Of a stretch of 64,000 bases of DNA, positions 15,164-24,280 are shown one piece after another (the stretch's first letter is position 1; each line of letters starts with the position of its first letter). Position numbers and translations under genes: made by a program. The stretch spans positions 98,876 to 162,875 of the forward strand of contig NZ_JAFA01000020.1 of NCBI RefSeq assembly GCF_000519185.1, read 5' to 3'. Origin of the DNA: Paraburkholderia nodosa DSM 21604 (GTDB lineage Bacteria; Pseudomonadota; Gammaproteobacteria; Burkholderiales; Burkholderiaceae). The notes beneath the pieces were generated by a model that worked only from the letters and a program-made list of their open reading frames with translations, was not told the DNA's origin and did no database searches.

Positions 15164-16180
15164 TCAGCCGTCGCGGAAGATAAAGCTATATGCGCTCAAA
15201 GCCGGCACGCCGCCCAGATGCGCGTACAGCACCTTCGACCCCGGCTCGAATTCGCCGCGGCGCACTTTGTCGATCATGCCGTGCATCGACTTGCCCTCGT
15301 ACACGGGATCGGTCAGCACGCCCTCCAACCGCGCGCACAGGCGAATCGCCTCCAGCGTCCCCTCGTTCGGCAATCCGTACTCTGGGCCACCGTAACGCGT
15401 GTCGAGAATCACGTCCTTTTCGCTGATATCGCGGTTGAGATCGACGAGCCCGGCGGTATGACGCGCAATGCGCGTGATCTGCGCGTGGGTCTTCTCCGGC
15501 GTAGCCGAAGCGTCGATGCCAATCACGCGGTCCGCACGGCCATCCGCTGCAAAGCCAACCACCATGCCCGCCTGCGTGCTGCCCGTCACCGAGCACACGA
15601 CGATGTAGTCGAACTTGAAGCCCAACTGCGCCTCCTGCGCCCGCACCTCCTCGGCAAAGCCCACGAAACCGAGGCCGCCGAGCGGATGCTCCGAGCAACC
15701 CGCCGGTATCGCATACGGTTTGCCGCCCGCCGCGCGCACGCTTTCGAGCGCATCCTCCCAACTCGGTCGAATGCCGATGTCGAAGCCGTCCGGTACGAGC
15801 CGCACGTCCGCGCCCATCATGCGCGACATCTGGATGTTGCCGACGCGGTCGTAGACGGCATCGGAATAGTTGACCCAGTTCTCCTGGACCAGCACGCACT
15901 TCATGCCGAGATGTGCGGCGACGGCTGCGACCTGACGCGTCTGGTTCGACTGGATGCCGCCAATCGAGACCAGTGTGTCGCAACCTTGAGCTAGCGCGTC
16001 GGGAATCTGGTATTCGAGCTTGCGCGTCTTGTTGCCGCCGAACGCGAGTCCGCTGTTGCAGTCCTCGCGCTTTGCGTAGAGCTCGACCTTGCCGCCGAGA
16101 TGCTGGCTCAGGCGCTTGAGCGGCTGGATGGGCGTGGGTCCGAACGTGAGTGGATAACGGGGGAAACGCTGGAGGTTCAT
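15164..16180 (-). CDS. acdS: 1-aminocyclopropane-1-carboxylate deaminase
   Basis: PLP enzyme of 338 residues, the usual family length, that opens ACC (the plant ethylene precursor) to 2-oxobutyrate and ammonia in the cytoplasm. Lys51, the PLP Schiff-base lysine, lies in LAFGGNKTRKLEYQ. Other family stretches include NSGLAFGGN, SIGGIQSNQTRQVAAVAA, VQENWVNYSDAVYDRVGNIQ and GGPEYGLPNEGT. The Glu and Leu active-site pair expected near 295 and 322 in true ACC deaminases, against D-cysteine desulfhydrase, falls in YEGKSMHGM and the GGVPALSAY region. It is divergent from an Lrp-type gene (acdR) as in plant-associated Burkholderiales, and has its own terminator. Confidence 0.93.
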   Translation of the reverse strand: MNLQRFPRYPLTFGPTPIQPLKRLSQHLGGKVELYAKREDCNSGLAFGGNKTRKLEYQIPDALAQGCDTLVSIGGIQSNQTRQVAAVAAHLGMKCVLVQENWVNYSDAVYDRVGNIQMSRMMGADVRLVPDGFDIGIRPSWEDALESVRAAGGKPYAIPAGCSEHPLGGLGFVGFAEEVRAQEAQLGFKFDYIVVCSVTGSTQAGMVVGFAADGRADRVIGIDASATPEKTHAQITRIARHTAGLVDLNRDISEKDVILDTRYGGPEYGLPNEGTLEAIRLCARLEGVLTDPVYEGKSMHGMIDKVRRGEFEPGSKVLYAHLGGVPALSAYSFIFRDG

Positions 16181-16375
16181 CGAATATCTCCGGGGGATCG
16201 GCTCATGCGGGGCGTGGTCAACGGTCGGTGCGCGCCTGGAACGCGCAATCCGATGGAGAAATGTTAGGCGCGTTGCCGCGAAATGAGCTTGCTAAAAAAA
16301 TATCAACGGCCTACGTTTAAAGCATTCGCTTTGACTCCAGAGCACTTTTAATTTGAGAAACGACTAAAGGACACA

Positions 16376-16876
16376 ATGAAATTAATCAGACGCTCTCCCG
16401 CTACGCCGAATGAGCCGCTCGCATTGGATCGCATCGATCGCGCGATCCTCAGGCATTTGCAGCAGGACGCATCGATTTCCAACGTCAGCCTCGCGGCCAA
16501 AGTGAAGCTCAGCGCGCCCGCGTGCCTGCGGCGTGTGGAACGGCTCAAGGAGTCGGGGCTGATACGCGGGATCGTAGCGTTGCTCGATCCGAAGGCGCTC
16601 GGCGCAGGCATGCTGGTCGTGATCGGCTTCGTGCTCGACCGCTCGACGCCCGAGGCGTTCGCCGCATTCGAGAAAGCGGCACAGAAAGTTTCAGGCTGTG
16701 TGGAATGCCACGTCGTCACCGGCGAATTCGATTACTTCATGCTGGTGCGCACGCGCGACAACGAAAGCTTCAACCAGCTGCATGCGGAGCAGTTGTTGTA
16801 CTTGCCGGGCGTGCGGCAGGTCCGCAGCTTCATGGTGCTCAAGGAGATTCTGTCGACGCACGCGTTGCCGCTGTGA
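16376..16876 (+). CDS. acdR: Lrp/AsnC-family regulator AcdR
   Basis: 166 residues: N-terminal winged helix-turn-helix (LDRIDRAILRHLQQDASISN, KVKLSAPACLRRVERLKESG) and C-terminal ligand-binding AsnC domain (VSGCVECHVVTGEFDYFMLV). The gene is divergent from acdS across 195 bases that include an AT-rich stretch (16285-16350) suited to Lrp binding. In characterised strains AcdR is the Lrp-type activator of acdS; position and family make the same role very likely here. Confidence 0.9.
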   Translation: MKLIRRSPATPNEPLALDRIDRAILRHLQQDASISNVSLAAKVKLSAPACLRRVERLKESGLIRGIVALLDPKALGAGMLVVIGFVLDRSTPEAFAAFEKAAQKVSGCVECHVVTGEFDYFMLVRTRDNESFNQLHAEQLLYLPGVRQVRSFMVLKEILSTHALPL

Positions 16877-16985
16877 CGGTGCGCGCGCGAATGCGATCCA
16901 TTGAATTGGATGCGTGATATTCGATGCGGCGCGGGGAAGTGAATCAGGATGATGAAGCAACGTGCCCGAAGGCCACGCGTTCTGT

Positions 16986-17061
<76 letters not shown>

Positions 17062-17227
17062 ATGCAGAACGGCTTCGGCGCCAGTGGGATGACGCAGAAT
17101 CGAGCAATGTCAGCTAATGGACCTGCTCGAAGAGCGGCGATTATATACGTCGCGCACGCAACCTCGCAAGCACTCTCGCGTGCTTGTCAGGAACTATGCT
17201 GGAGTCCTTACGATTGCCCGCAAAAGC

Positions 17228-17252
17228 AAAAAGCCGGCTTATGAGCCGGCTC
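17228..17252 (-). terminator. Intrinsic terminator after tRNA-Leu
   Basis: Arms AGCCGGCT and AGCCGGCT (self-complementary) around TATG, followed on the minus strand by TTTTTGCTTTT. It separates tRNA-Leu from tRNA-Ala, implying separate transcripts. Confidence 0.75.
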
Positions 17253-17337
17253 TCTTGCGCCATTCGCAGCAGAAGCGCGAATGCAGTTCATTCCAGTATC
17301 ACCGCGCAGTTCCTGCGCACGAGACTCGATTCAATTT

Positions 17338-17422
17338 TGGTGCCGACGGCGAGACTCGAACTCGCACAGCTTTCGCCACTACCCCCTCAAGATAGCGTGT
17401 CTACCAATTTCACCACGTCGGC
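17338..17422 (-). tRNA. tRNA-Leu (GAG)
   Basis: 85-base class II tRNA with encoded CCA. The minus strand begins GCCGACGTGGTGAAATTGGT, anticodon stem CTATC/GGTAG with loop TTGAGGG gives anticodon GAG, followed by a long variable arm and T-arm GAGTTCGAGTCTC. Confidence 0.97.
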
Positions 17423-17556
17423 AATCCAATACAACCCGGGACTCGTTAGATCCCGTCCATTCTCGCCTCGTGGGCTCGAAGGGTCGCCATTGTATCGACT
17501 CGTCGCGCATTTTTGAAGGCCCCGTGCGAAGATTTTTTGAAGCCCCGCGTCAACGC

Positions 17557-19758
17557 TTAAAACTCCAGCGTTGAAGTCAATTCCAGCGTGCGTCCGAGTC
17601 CCACGCCCAGCTGATTCGACCCCGCCGCACTCCAGTAGCGCCGGTTGGCCGCGTTCTCCAGATTCGCCTGCACGGAAACGCGTTTGCCGTACACACGCGT
17701 TGCGTAGCGCACGCCTGCGGTCAATAGCGTATAGCCGCCAATCTGCGCCTGGTTTGCGTTGTTCACCTGGCGCGGCCCCACGTAATAGATGCCGCCATTC
17801 ACCGAAAGACCCGCGAGCACCGGCACGCGATATTCGGCAAACAGGCTCGCTGTGACGTGGGGCGTATTCTCCGGCGTCTTGCCGACGAGCGTCGGGTCGG
17901 AAGAATCGATCTGCTTCGCGTCGAGATAAACGGCCGATGCAGTGAGTGAAACGTCCTTCGTCACATCGCCCTGCACCGAAAACTCCACGCCGCGATAGCG
18001 CGCGTTGCCGTCGATCACATAGACGTTGTCGGCATTCGTTTCGGCGCTGGCCTGTTTGAGGTTGAAGAGCGCAAGCGATACGAGCGTATTGCCGGCGAGG
18101 CGCGTGCGCACGCCCACTTCCTCCTGCCGGCTCACTGCCGCGGGCAGGATCTGGTTCGCGTTGACGGCCGTCGCCGGCGCGCTGCCCGCCGATTCGAGCG
18201 CTTCAACGTAGCTCGCGTAGACGCTCGTCTGCGGCGTGATGCGGTAGGTGACACTGCCCGAGGCCGACGTGTGGTTGATATCGGAGTTCGGCGTACCGGC
18301 CTGCGAGGTCATGTACTCCGAGCGGCGCACGCCGGCCACGACCTGCAAACGCGGCGTGATGTCGATCTGGTCGAACAAATAAACGCCGCTGTTGCGCACG
18401 TGCTGCGCGTAGAACTGCCGCGCGCTGCCGCTTTGCTTGAGCGTCGTGATGTCGATGGGATCGTAGAGGTTTTGCGCCGCCGTATACGTGTACGTCGTGA
18501 AGTCCGGCTGAAACAGCCAGTTCTGCACGACACCCGTCGTGACCGTATGCGTGAACGGTCCGGTCTTGAAGTCTCCGTTCACTTCGAGGCGCACGTTCTT
18601 GTTCTCGTACATCTGCCCGTATTGCTGGCTGCCTTGCAGCGTGCCCGCGCCGGTCGCGACGTTGTACTTCTGGAACACCCAGGCCCAGCGGTCGCGCCGC
18701 GTGATCGACTGGCCGAGCGAGAGCATCGCGCTCCAGTGGTCGTTGAACGCATAGTCGGCGCGCACGAGCTGCGACGTGGCGCTCGCCGTGGTCGGCCTGT
18801 CGTTCGGCACGAGCAGCTTCGAGGGGTCCGGCATGGCAGGCAGCGTGATCTTGCCGTTCACGGCGGCCAGCGGCGCGATGCCGGCCTGCTCGACGACGCG
18901 CGTTTCGATGTGCTCGAGATCGTATTGCAGCTTGAGCTTGTCATTGACGCGCCAGTCGAGCGCGGCGCTCACGAACTTGCGGTAGCCGCGATTGCCTTCA
19001 ATCGGCGTTTCGACGTGCTCGTCCATCGCGTTCACGCGGATGCCGAACTGGTCGCTCGGGCCGAAGCGGCGCGCAATGTCGGCGGCGGCGCCGATCGATC
19101 CGTTCGAGTCGCCGAGCACCGAAATACTCGTGACAGGCTCGCTGCCCGCGCGCTTCATCACCATGTTGACGATGCCCGCCGGCGCGCCGAAACCGTAGTA
19201 CAGCGCGGACGCCCCCTTGAGCACTTCCACGCGCTCCTTGTTTTCCATCGGCATCCAGATGTTGTTGTCGATGGGAAGCAGGCCGTCGAGATAGAAGCTC
19301 GAGCGATTGTCGAGCGGGATGCCGCGCACCGAGAGGTTGTCGTACGCGAGTCCGTTGAGCTGCTGGCGCGTCACGCCCGCGACGTTGCGCAGCGCGTCGT
19401 AAAGGCCGGTGTCGCCCTGGGCGTCCATGACCGAGCGCGTGACGACGTTCACCGTGGCCGGCACGTCGAGCGCATCCATGCCGCGGTATTGACCCGTCTC
19501 GACGGTTTGCGGCGCGTAGCCCTGGGTCTTGCTGCCCGTGATCTTGACGGGCGCGAGCTGGGTGGCTTCGTCGGCCGGTGCGGTTGGGTTTGCAGTTGCG
19601 CTCGCCGCGTCGGCGTCGGCTGCGTGCGCCGCGTGTGCGATGCCGGCGATGCCCGCTGCCAGCGTGGAGATGATGATCGCGTGTGCGCAGATCCTGCGCC
19701 ATTGTTGCGTGCGCGTGTGCGACATGCGCGTGTGCGACGCGCGCTTCCCCGAAACCAT
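17557..19758 (-). CDS. TonB-dependent siderophore receptor
   Basis: 733-residue outer-membrane receptor. A signal peptide (about residues 20-46, ending HAAHA-AD) is followed by a TonB-box-like stretch (APVKITG), the plug domain (DVPATVNVVTRSVMDAQGDT; YDALRNVAGVTRQQLNGLAY; VRGIPLDNRSSFYLDGL; VEVLKGASALYYGFGAPAGI) and a beta-barrel ending in LELTSTLEF with C-terminal Phe. It belongs to the FhuA/FpvA-like siderophore group that imports ferric siderophore with TonB energy. No siderophore biosynthesis or ABC genes are adjacent. Ribosome site GGGAAAG. A Fur-like box lies about 80 bases upstream. Confidence 0.92.
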   Translation of the reverse strand: MVSGKRASHTRMSHTRTQQWRRICAHAIIISTLAAGIAGIAHAAHAADADAASATANPTAPADEATQLAPVKITGSKTQGYAPQTVETGQYRGMDALDVPATVNVVTRSVMDAQGDTGLYDALRNVAGVTRQQLNGLAYDNLSVRGIPLDNRSSFYLDGLLPIDNNIWMPMENKERVEVLKGASALYYGFGAPAGIVNMVMKRAGSEPVTSISVLGDSNGSIGAAADIARRFGPSDQFGIRVNAMDEHVETPIEGNRGYRKFVSAALDWRVNDKLKLQYDLEHIETRVVEQAGIAPLAAVNGKITLPAMPDPSKLLVPNDRPTTASATSQLVRADYAFNDHWSAMLSLGQSITRRDRWAWVFQKYNVATGAGTLQGSQQYGQMYENKNVRLEVNGDFKTGPFTHTVTTGVVQNWLFQPDFTTYTYTAAQNLYDPIDITTLKQSGSARQFYAQHVRNSGVYLFDQIDITPRLQVVAGVRRSEYMTSQAGTPNSDINHTSASGSVTYRITPQTSVYASYVEALESAGSAPATAVNANQILPAAVSRQEEVGVRTRLAGNTLVSLALFNLKQASAETNADNVYVIDGNARYRGVEFSVQGDVTKDVSLTASAVYLDAKQIDSSDPTLVGKTPENTPHVTASLFAEYRVPVLAGLSVNGGIYYVGPRQVNNANQAQIGGYTLLTAGVRYATRVYGKRVSVQANLENAANRRYWSAAGSNQLGVGLGRTLELTSTLEF

Positions 19759-19838
19759 GCTTTCCCTTCTTCTTTGCGTTCAACGAGCGCTGTCCGGGCC
19801 GCGCTGCCATCCGGCCCTGATCAGCGAAAGAGCGAGAT

Positions 19839-19860
19839 GATAATGCGACTTATTCTTATT
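19839..19860 (-). promoter_or_regulatory. Fur-box-like site upstream of siderophore receptor
   Basis: GATAATGCGACTTATTCTTA (plus-strand reading) resembles the Fur consensus GATAATGATAATCATTATC in an AT-rich island. It would repress the receptor gene when iron is plentiful. Confidence 0.55.
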
Positions 19861-20103
19861 TAAAAGATAAGCTCACTAACTGTCGGGGAAATGCAACAAC
19901 GATGTATGGCTCGTGTAATGATCCGAGAACCATCAGACTTTAACTTCGGAGTTAACTGCTTTTTGCAGCCCCAGCGCCTTCCTCGTCCGGAATCGCACCC
20001 ACGCGGAAACTCTGACACCCCCGGACTACCTCTCCGAGTAGTCCAGGTTTTCGTCCGCACCCCACTTGGTCAATCGGCGTAGACAGCTCTGCGCCGCAGC
20101 GTG

Positions 20104-20886
20104 TCAAGGTGCAGCCACATGAAAGCCAAAATAGCCATGAACTCCTTCCGAATCGCCGGCCGCGAAAATACACCGAGCCTCGATTGAGTTCAGCGTATCA
20201 ACACTCTTTCGCTGATTGGAAACGAAAGTCCACTCGCTTGCGCCAATTCCGTCAGCCTCACGATTCCGCGATTTTTCCAACGCATACAAAGCGATCTCCC
20301 TATCCACCTTGAACACCGAGAATCCTTCGTTAGCCAGCGCACAGTGCCTCAGTCCCAATGTGGAACATATGTCGTCTTTTCTAAAAGCGTCCACAATGTC
20401 TGCCTGTCGCGCTTGCTTTATTAGCTCGACAGTAACCACGTCCATCAATCGTCCTCCGGACACGTACACCGGCTTTTCGTTGGTCCAAGCTTCTGGTGGG
20501 CAAGACTTCGTCGAAGGAACCAACTCGAGAGATGGATTTACCTCGGCCGGGTAAATGCGACAAACTCCAGGCCGTTTCTCGTACGCACCGCATCGCATGT
20601 CATCGAGGAGATTCGGGCAAGGCCCATTGAACGAGGCCACGAGAGTCGCGATTACGCGAATAGGCAGATCGCCGCACTTAGCGGGAAACGATCGTCCCCT
20701 TCTGTGCGCTGCCTGCAAATTGTCATTTGGAGGTTCGCTTGGCCACGGGATTGCTTCTACAAATATCTCAATCCCACCGTTGTCCTTCAACCAGATTTCA
20801 GCCTCGTCCAGGCTCAGTGGGAGCCGCAGATCGTGACAACATTTCCCGCACTGTGTGCATGAGAAGTGAATCGACTTGGAATCCAT
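20104..20886 (-). CDS. YkgJ-family cysteine cluster protein
   Basis: 260 residues from ATG 20886 (MDSKSIHFSCTQCGKCCHDL). The CxxCGKCC start, CPNLLDDMRCGAYEKRPGVC and KSCPPEA are the conserved cysteines of the YkgJ (UPF0153) group, thought to bind zinc or iron. The frame is open back to 21087, but those residues belong to the DUF1016 relic next door, so the internal ATG is preferred. The C-terminal 100 residues are specific to this protein. Function of the family not established. Confidence 0.75.
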   Translation of the reverse strand: MDSKSIHFSCTQCGKCCHDLRLPLSLDEAEIWLKDNGGIEIFVEAIPWPSEPPNDNLQAAHRRGRSFPAKCGDLPIRVIATLVASFNGPCPNLLDDMRCGAYEKRPGVCRIYPAEVNPSLELVPSTKSCPPEAWTNEKPVYVSGGRLMDVVTVELIKQARQADIVDAFRKDDICSTLGLRHCALANEGFSVFKVDREIALYALEKSRNREADGIGASEWTFVSNQRKSVDTLNSIEARCIFAAGDSEGVHGYFGFHVAAP

Positions 20887-20959
20887 ACTGGGAAAACCTC
20901 GACTGAGCGAATTTGCTTGAGCTTTGCACGCTTGCCGGTGGCAAGGCGCCTGCTCCGTC

Positions 20960-21419
20960 GACAGTAAGTTCGACGCAGACAGAGTTCTGGTTACAGCTAG
21001 CTCAACAATTTGCTCGCCGAAATCCTTCCGCGGGTCGACGACGTAGATCCGCGTCTTCAGGTGCGTCCAACTCGATTTTCTCCGCACTGCGGAGAAAATT
21101 GCCTCGTCGGGAAAGATTTACGCCGCGCGTAGGCAGTGACGCAACTGCTGTTCGCTGCACCCGCGCCCGTGCTCGGCCGTCAGCCTGCGGGCCAGCGCGC
21201 CGACCAGCTGCTGCCCGTACCCGGCACGCGCCCCTCCCAGAACGCCTCCCGAACGCGCCGCCCGACCTGCCAGTACAGCAGCGTCAGCCGCGCGCGGTCG
21301 AGTAGTGCGCGCGGCTCATGCCCGGCCAGCAGGCTGGCGATGATCCTGCCCAAGTTAGAGTTTATGGTTGCCTGACGATGGCGTAAGCGGGTCATAGCCT
21401 GTGCCACGGGCCTCTTCAC
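20960..21419 (-). pseudogene. Degraded DUF1016 (YhcG-type) nuclease N-terminal fragment
   Basis: Reading down the minus strand, the first frame gives RALLDRARLTLLYWQVGRRV and REAFWEG, the classic DUF1016 N-terminus. Near 21230 the match moves to another frame (YGQQLVGALARRLTAEHGRG, CSEQQLRHCLRAA), meets a TAA at 21118-21120, then continues as IFPDEAIFSAVRRKSSWTHL and KTRIYVVDPRKDF, again typical of the family, before fading. So at least one frameshift and one stop are present and the C-terminal PD-(D/E)XK domain is missing. Such genes are often linked to mobile or defence regions; this is a dead remnant. Confidence 0.75.
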
Positions 21420-21469
21420 GGCGTAACATGCACCTCTTACCGCCCTGGGCCAGCCCTCGAGAGCAGACC

Positions 21470-22411
21470 ATGGAACTCCGCCATCTCAAGACCTTCCTCG
21501 CCGTGGCGCGGACCTTGAACTTCACGCGGGCCGCCGAGCAGGTTCACCTCGCGCAATCGAGCGTCACCGAGCAGATTCAGGCGCTCGAAGCGGACCTCGG
21601 CGTGGCGTTGTTCGACCGCTCGCGGCGCAGGCTATCGTTGACCGAAGCGGGCAAACGCCTGCACGACTACGCGGGCGATCTGCTCAGCCTCGCCGAAGAG
21701 GCGCGCGCCTCGGTTACGGAAGCAGCCGGCGTGACGGCAGGCGCGTTGAGCGTCGGCGCGCTTGAAACGCTCAGCGTTTCGCGATTGCCGCCCTTGCTCG
21801 CAGCCTTCCGGGAAGCGCATCCGGCCACGGAACTCCAGTTGAAGGTGGCGGGCAGCGAAGCGCTGCGCAGCGGCGTGAAGAGCGGCACGCTCGATGTCTG
21901 CTTCGCGTTCGGCGAGCCGGTGCCCATGCCTGGCGTCGAATACGAAGTGATCGGGCGCGAGCCGCTCGTCGTCATTGCGCCGCCCCGGCATCGGTTTGCG
22001 GGGCGCGCGGCCGTCACGCCCGCCGATCTCGCGGACGAAGCGTTCCTCGTGACGGAACCAGGCTGCGTCTACCGCCAGATGTTCGAGGCCGCGTTTACCG
22101 ATCGCCCGGAAGGCGCGCCGCCACGGCCACGCCTCGCCGGCGAGTTCGGCAGCATCGCGGCGATCGTGCGCCTCGTCGAAAGCGGGCTGGGCTGCGCGAT
22201 CGTGCCCGCGCTCGTCGCCGCGGACGCGCGCGAGCCGCTCACGGTGCTCGCGTGGGCCGGCGAGGCGGCGAGCGTGCCTGTCGTGATGAGCTGGCGCGCA
22301 CGTCGTACCCAGCCTGCGGTTCTACGCGAGTTTCTCGCCGCCTCGCGCCAATCCTCCGGCATCGTCACGACAGCCGGTGACCGCCTTCGACATGCAGCAC
22401 TGTCCCCGTAA
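21470..22411 (+). CDS. LysR-family transcriptional regulator
   Basis: 313 residues from ATG 21470 (MELRHLKTFLAVARTLNFTR), the standard LysR start; the longer frame to 21401 is not used. Helix-turn-helix AAEQVHLAQSSVTEQIQALE is followed by a substrate-binding domain. Its 3' end overlaps the convergent SDR gene by 47 bases. The usual divergent target is absent, as the upstream DNA is the nuclease relic. Target not evident. Confidence 0.88.
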   Translation: MELRHLKTFLAVARTLNFTRAAEQVHLAQSSVTEQIQALEADLGVALFDRSRRRLSLTEAGKRLHDYAGDLLSLAEEARASVTEAAGVTAGALSVGALETLSVSRLPPLLAAFREAHPATELQLKVAGSEALRSGVKSGTLDVCFAFGEPVPMPGVEYEVIGREPLVVIAPPRHRFAGRAAVTPADLADEAFLVTEPGCVYRQMFEAAFTDRPEGAPPRPRLAGEFGSIAAIVRLVESGLGCAIVPALVAADAREPLTVLAWAGEAASVPVVMSWRARRTQPAVLREFLAASRQSSGIVTTAGDRLRHAALSP

Positions 22412-23117
22412 CGAAGCCGTTCTCCATGAGAAAGCGGATGGCGTGAGCGACGTCCTCGGGCTGCCCCACACGGCCGACGGGCAAGCGCGCGGCCATCGCG
22501 TCGAGCGTGTCCTGCTTCGCGTCGCCGGCGACGAACGTCCAGATCGGCGTATCCACCCAGCCAGGCGAGACCACGTTCACGCGCTTCGGCCCTAGCTCGA
22601 CGGCCAGCGCACCGGCGAGCGAGGCGAGCGCTCCGTTGATGGCCGCGACGACCGAGCCGCGCGGCGCGGGTCGATACGCGGCGATACCCGACGTGAACGT
22701 AATCGAGCCTTTGGGCGCGAGCACGTGCGCGCCGTGCTTCGCGAGCAGCAACGGGCCGATGAACTTCGAGTCGATCACGCGCCGCGCGGCTTCGAGTTCG
22801 AGCGACGGCAAGAGCTGATACGCGCCTTCGATGTCGGCGGCGGTCGTCACGATGTGATCGAGCGGCCCCGTGAGCGCGAACAGCTCGGCCACCTGCTCCT
22901 CCCTCGCGATATCGACGGCGAACGTGCGCACGTTGTCCGGGTGCGGCAGGCGCTGCTTAGCCTCCGCGAGCTTTGTATGCGAACGCCCGGCGATGACGAC
23001 TTGCGCGCCGTCTTCCAGCAGGCTTTTCGCCAGCGTGAAGCCCATGCCGGAGCTGCCGCCGACGATCAGAACGCGCTGGTTCGCGCGCGCGGTTCGATTG
23101 GTAATGTCCGTTTCCAT
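22365..23117 (-). CDS. Short-chain dehydrogenase/reductase
   Basis: 250 residues from ATG 23117 with ribosome site GGAGAGACGC. NAD(P) motif VLIVGGSSGMGFTLAKSLLE and GRSHTKLAEAK; the family Asn-Ala-Gly motif is replaced by TTAADIEGAYQ. The catalytic Tyr region reads ITFTSGIAAYRPAPRGSVVA: the Ser is present, but the usual YxxxK is weak (AYRPAP), so activity is uncertain; some atypical SDRs share this. The end WVDTPIW...ENGFVTGTVLHVEGGHRL is typical. It lies downstream of and co-directional with the LysR gene at 23226-24179. Confidence 0.82.
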   Translation of the reverse strand: METDITNRTARANQRVLIVGGSSGMGFTLAKSLLEDGAQVVIAGRSHTKLAEAKQRLPHPDNVRTFAVDIAREEQVAELFALTGPLDHIVTTAADIEGAYQLLPSLELEAARRVIDSKFIGPLLLAKHGAHVLAPKGSITFTSGIAAYRPAPRGSVVAAINGALASLAGALAVELGPKRVNVVSPGWVDTPIWTFVAGDAKQDTLDAMAARLPVGRVGQPEDVAHAIRFLMENGFVTGTVLHVEGGHRLS

Positions 23118-23225
23118 GCGTCTCTCCATTGTGGAGAGGTCAGTATTGCGTTCGGACAGTGCGCAACGGAAACGGGAATCCACGATAGTCGCGATCGGAA
23201 CCGGCGATGATCGCGTACACCATGA

Positions 23226-24179
23226 TCAGCGCCTGGCGGCAGCCCCGCGCCGGCTCCTTTTCGCGGGAGCGGGCGCGCGCTCGCGCGCAGAGTCGGCGTG
23301 TTCGCGAATCGTCTCGATCAGCGCGCGCAATCCCGCCGGCGCGTGCCGCCGCCCGGGGTAATAGAGGCAGAGCCCGTCGAGCGGCGGCGTCCAGTCCTCC
23401 AGCACGCGAACGAGCGTGCCCGCCGCCAGGTCAGCGTTCACGTTCCATTCGGTCAAATACGCAAGGCCGAGTCCGTCGCGCGCGGCCGCCAGCATGAGAC
23501 CGGGCTCGTCGAGCGTCAACGCGCCCTCCACGTCCACGCGCACGGCCTGCCCGCGCCGCTCGAACTCCCACTGGTAGATTTGCCCGCTCGGCATGCGGCT
23601 GCGGATGCAGCCGTGCGACTTCAGATCGGCGGGCGTGCGCGGCGGCTTGTGCCGCGCAAAGTAGTCTGGACTGCCAACCACGGCGAAGCGCTGACGGTCG
23701 CCGAAAGGCACGGCAATCATGTCCTGCGGCACCGTTTCGGCCAGACGTATGCCCGCATCGTAGCCTTCGACCACGATGTCGATGAGCCGCCCTTCCGTAA
23801 CGAGATCGAGCTTCATCTCGGGATAGCGCTGCAGATAAGCGATAAAAACGGGCATGACCTGTTTCGCCGCGCCCACCGAAGCATTGATGCGCAACGTGCC
23901 GGAGGGCGTGTCGCGAAAGCTCCCCGCCTGGTCGAGCGCCTCGCGGATGGTGGACAACGCCGGCGCGACGCTGCCCACGAACTGCGCGCCCGCTTCCGTC
24001 AACGCCACGCTGCGCGTAGTGCGGTTGAAGAGCCGCACGCCGATGCGCGCTTCGAGCGCCGCCACCGCGTGGCTGAGCGCCGAGGTCGACACGCTCAGTT
24101 CATCCGCTGCCGCACGAAAGCTGCGATGGCGCGCCACGGCCAGCACGGCTTCGAGTTCCACCAGGCCCGATGTTTTCAT
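23226..24179 (-). CDS. LysR-family transcriptional regulator
   Basis: 317 residues (MKTSGLVELEAVLAVARHRS). Helix-turn-helix FRAAADELSVSTSALSHAVA; CrgA-like effector domain (SGTLRINASVGAAKQVMPVF; GYDAGIRLAETVPQDMIAVP). It is divergent from the aldehyde dehydrogenase gene (24281), the likely target, with about 100 bases between, and upstream of the SDR. The C-terminus is very basic (KRSRRGAAARR). Confidence 0.9.
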   Translation of the reverse strand: MKTSGLVELEAVLAVARHRSFRAAADELSVSTSALSHAVAALEARIGVRLFNRTTRSVALTEAGAQFVGSVAPALSTIREALDQAGSFRDTPSGTLRINASVGAAKQVMPVFIAYLQRYPEMKLDLVTEGRLIDIVVEGYDAGIRLAETVPQDMIAVPFGDRQRFAVVGSPDYFARHKPPRTPADLKSHGCIRSRMPSGQIYQWEFERRGQAVRVDVEGALTLDEPGLMLAAARDGLGLAYLTEWNVNADLAAGTLVRVLEDWTPPLDGLCLYYPGRRHAPAGLRALIETIREHADSARERAPAPAKRSRRGAAARR

Positions 24180-24280
24180 TGTCCGAAATCGTTCAACAGG
24201 TCATGCAGCATTGTACGGCTAGTCAACGCAATACCAGGCGTCTATCTTGCCCTCATCGACTCACGTTTTCTGGAGCAACC

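Noticed and set aside
18271..19863. 530-codon open frame on the plus strand
   Set aside because: Antisense shadow of the TonB receptor gene with an Arg/Val/His-rich, unfamiliar translation.
20887..21087. Longer N-terminus for the YkgJ-like protein
   Set aside because: The extra residues match the DUF1016 relic, not the YkgJ family, which starts at the Cys motif.
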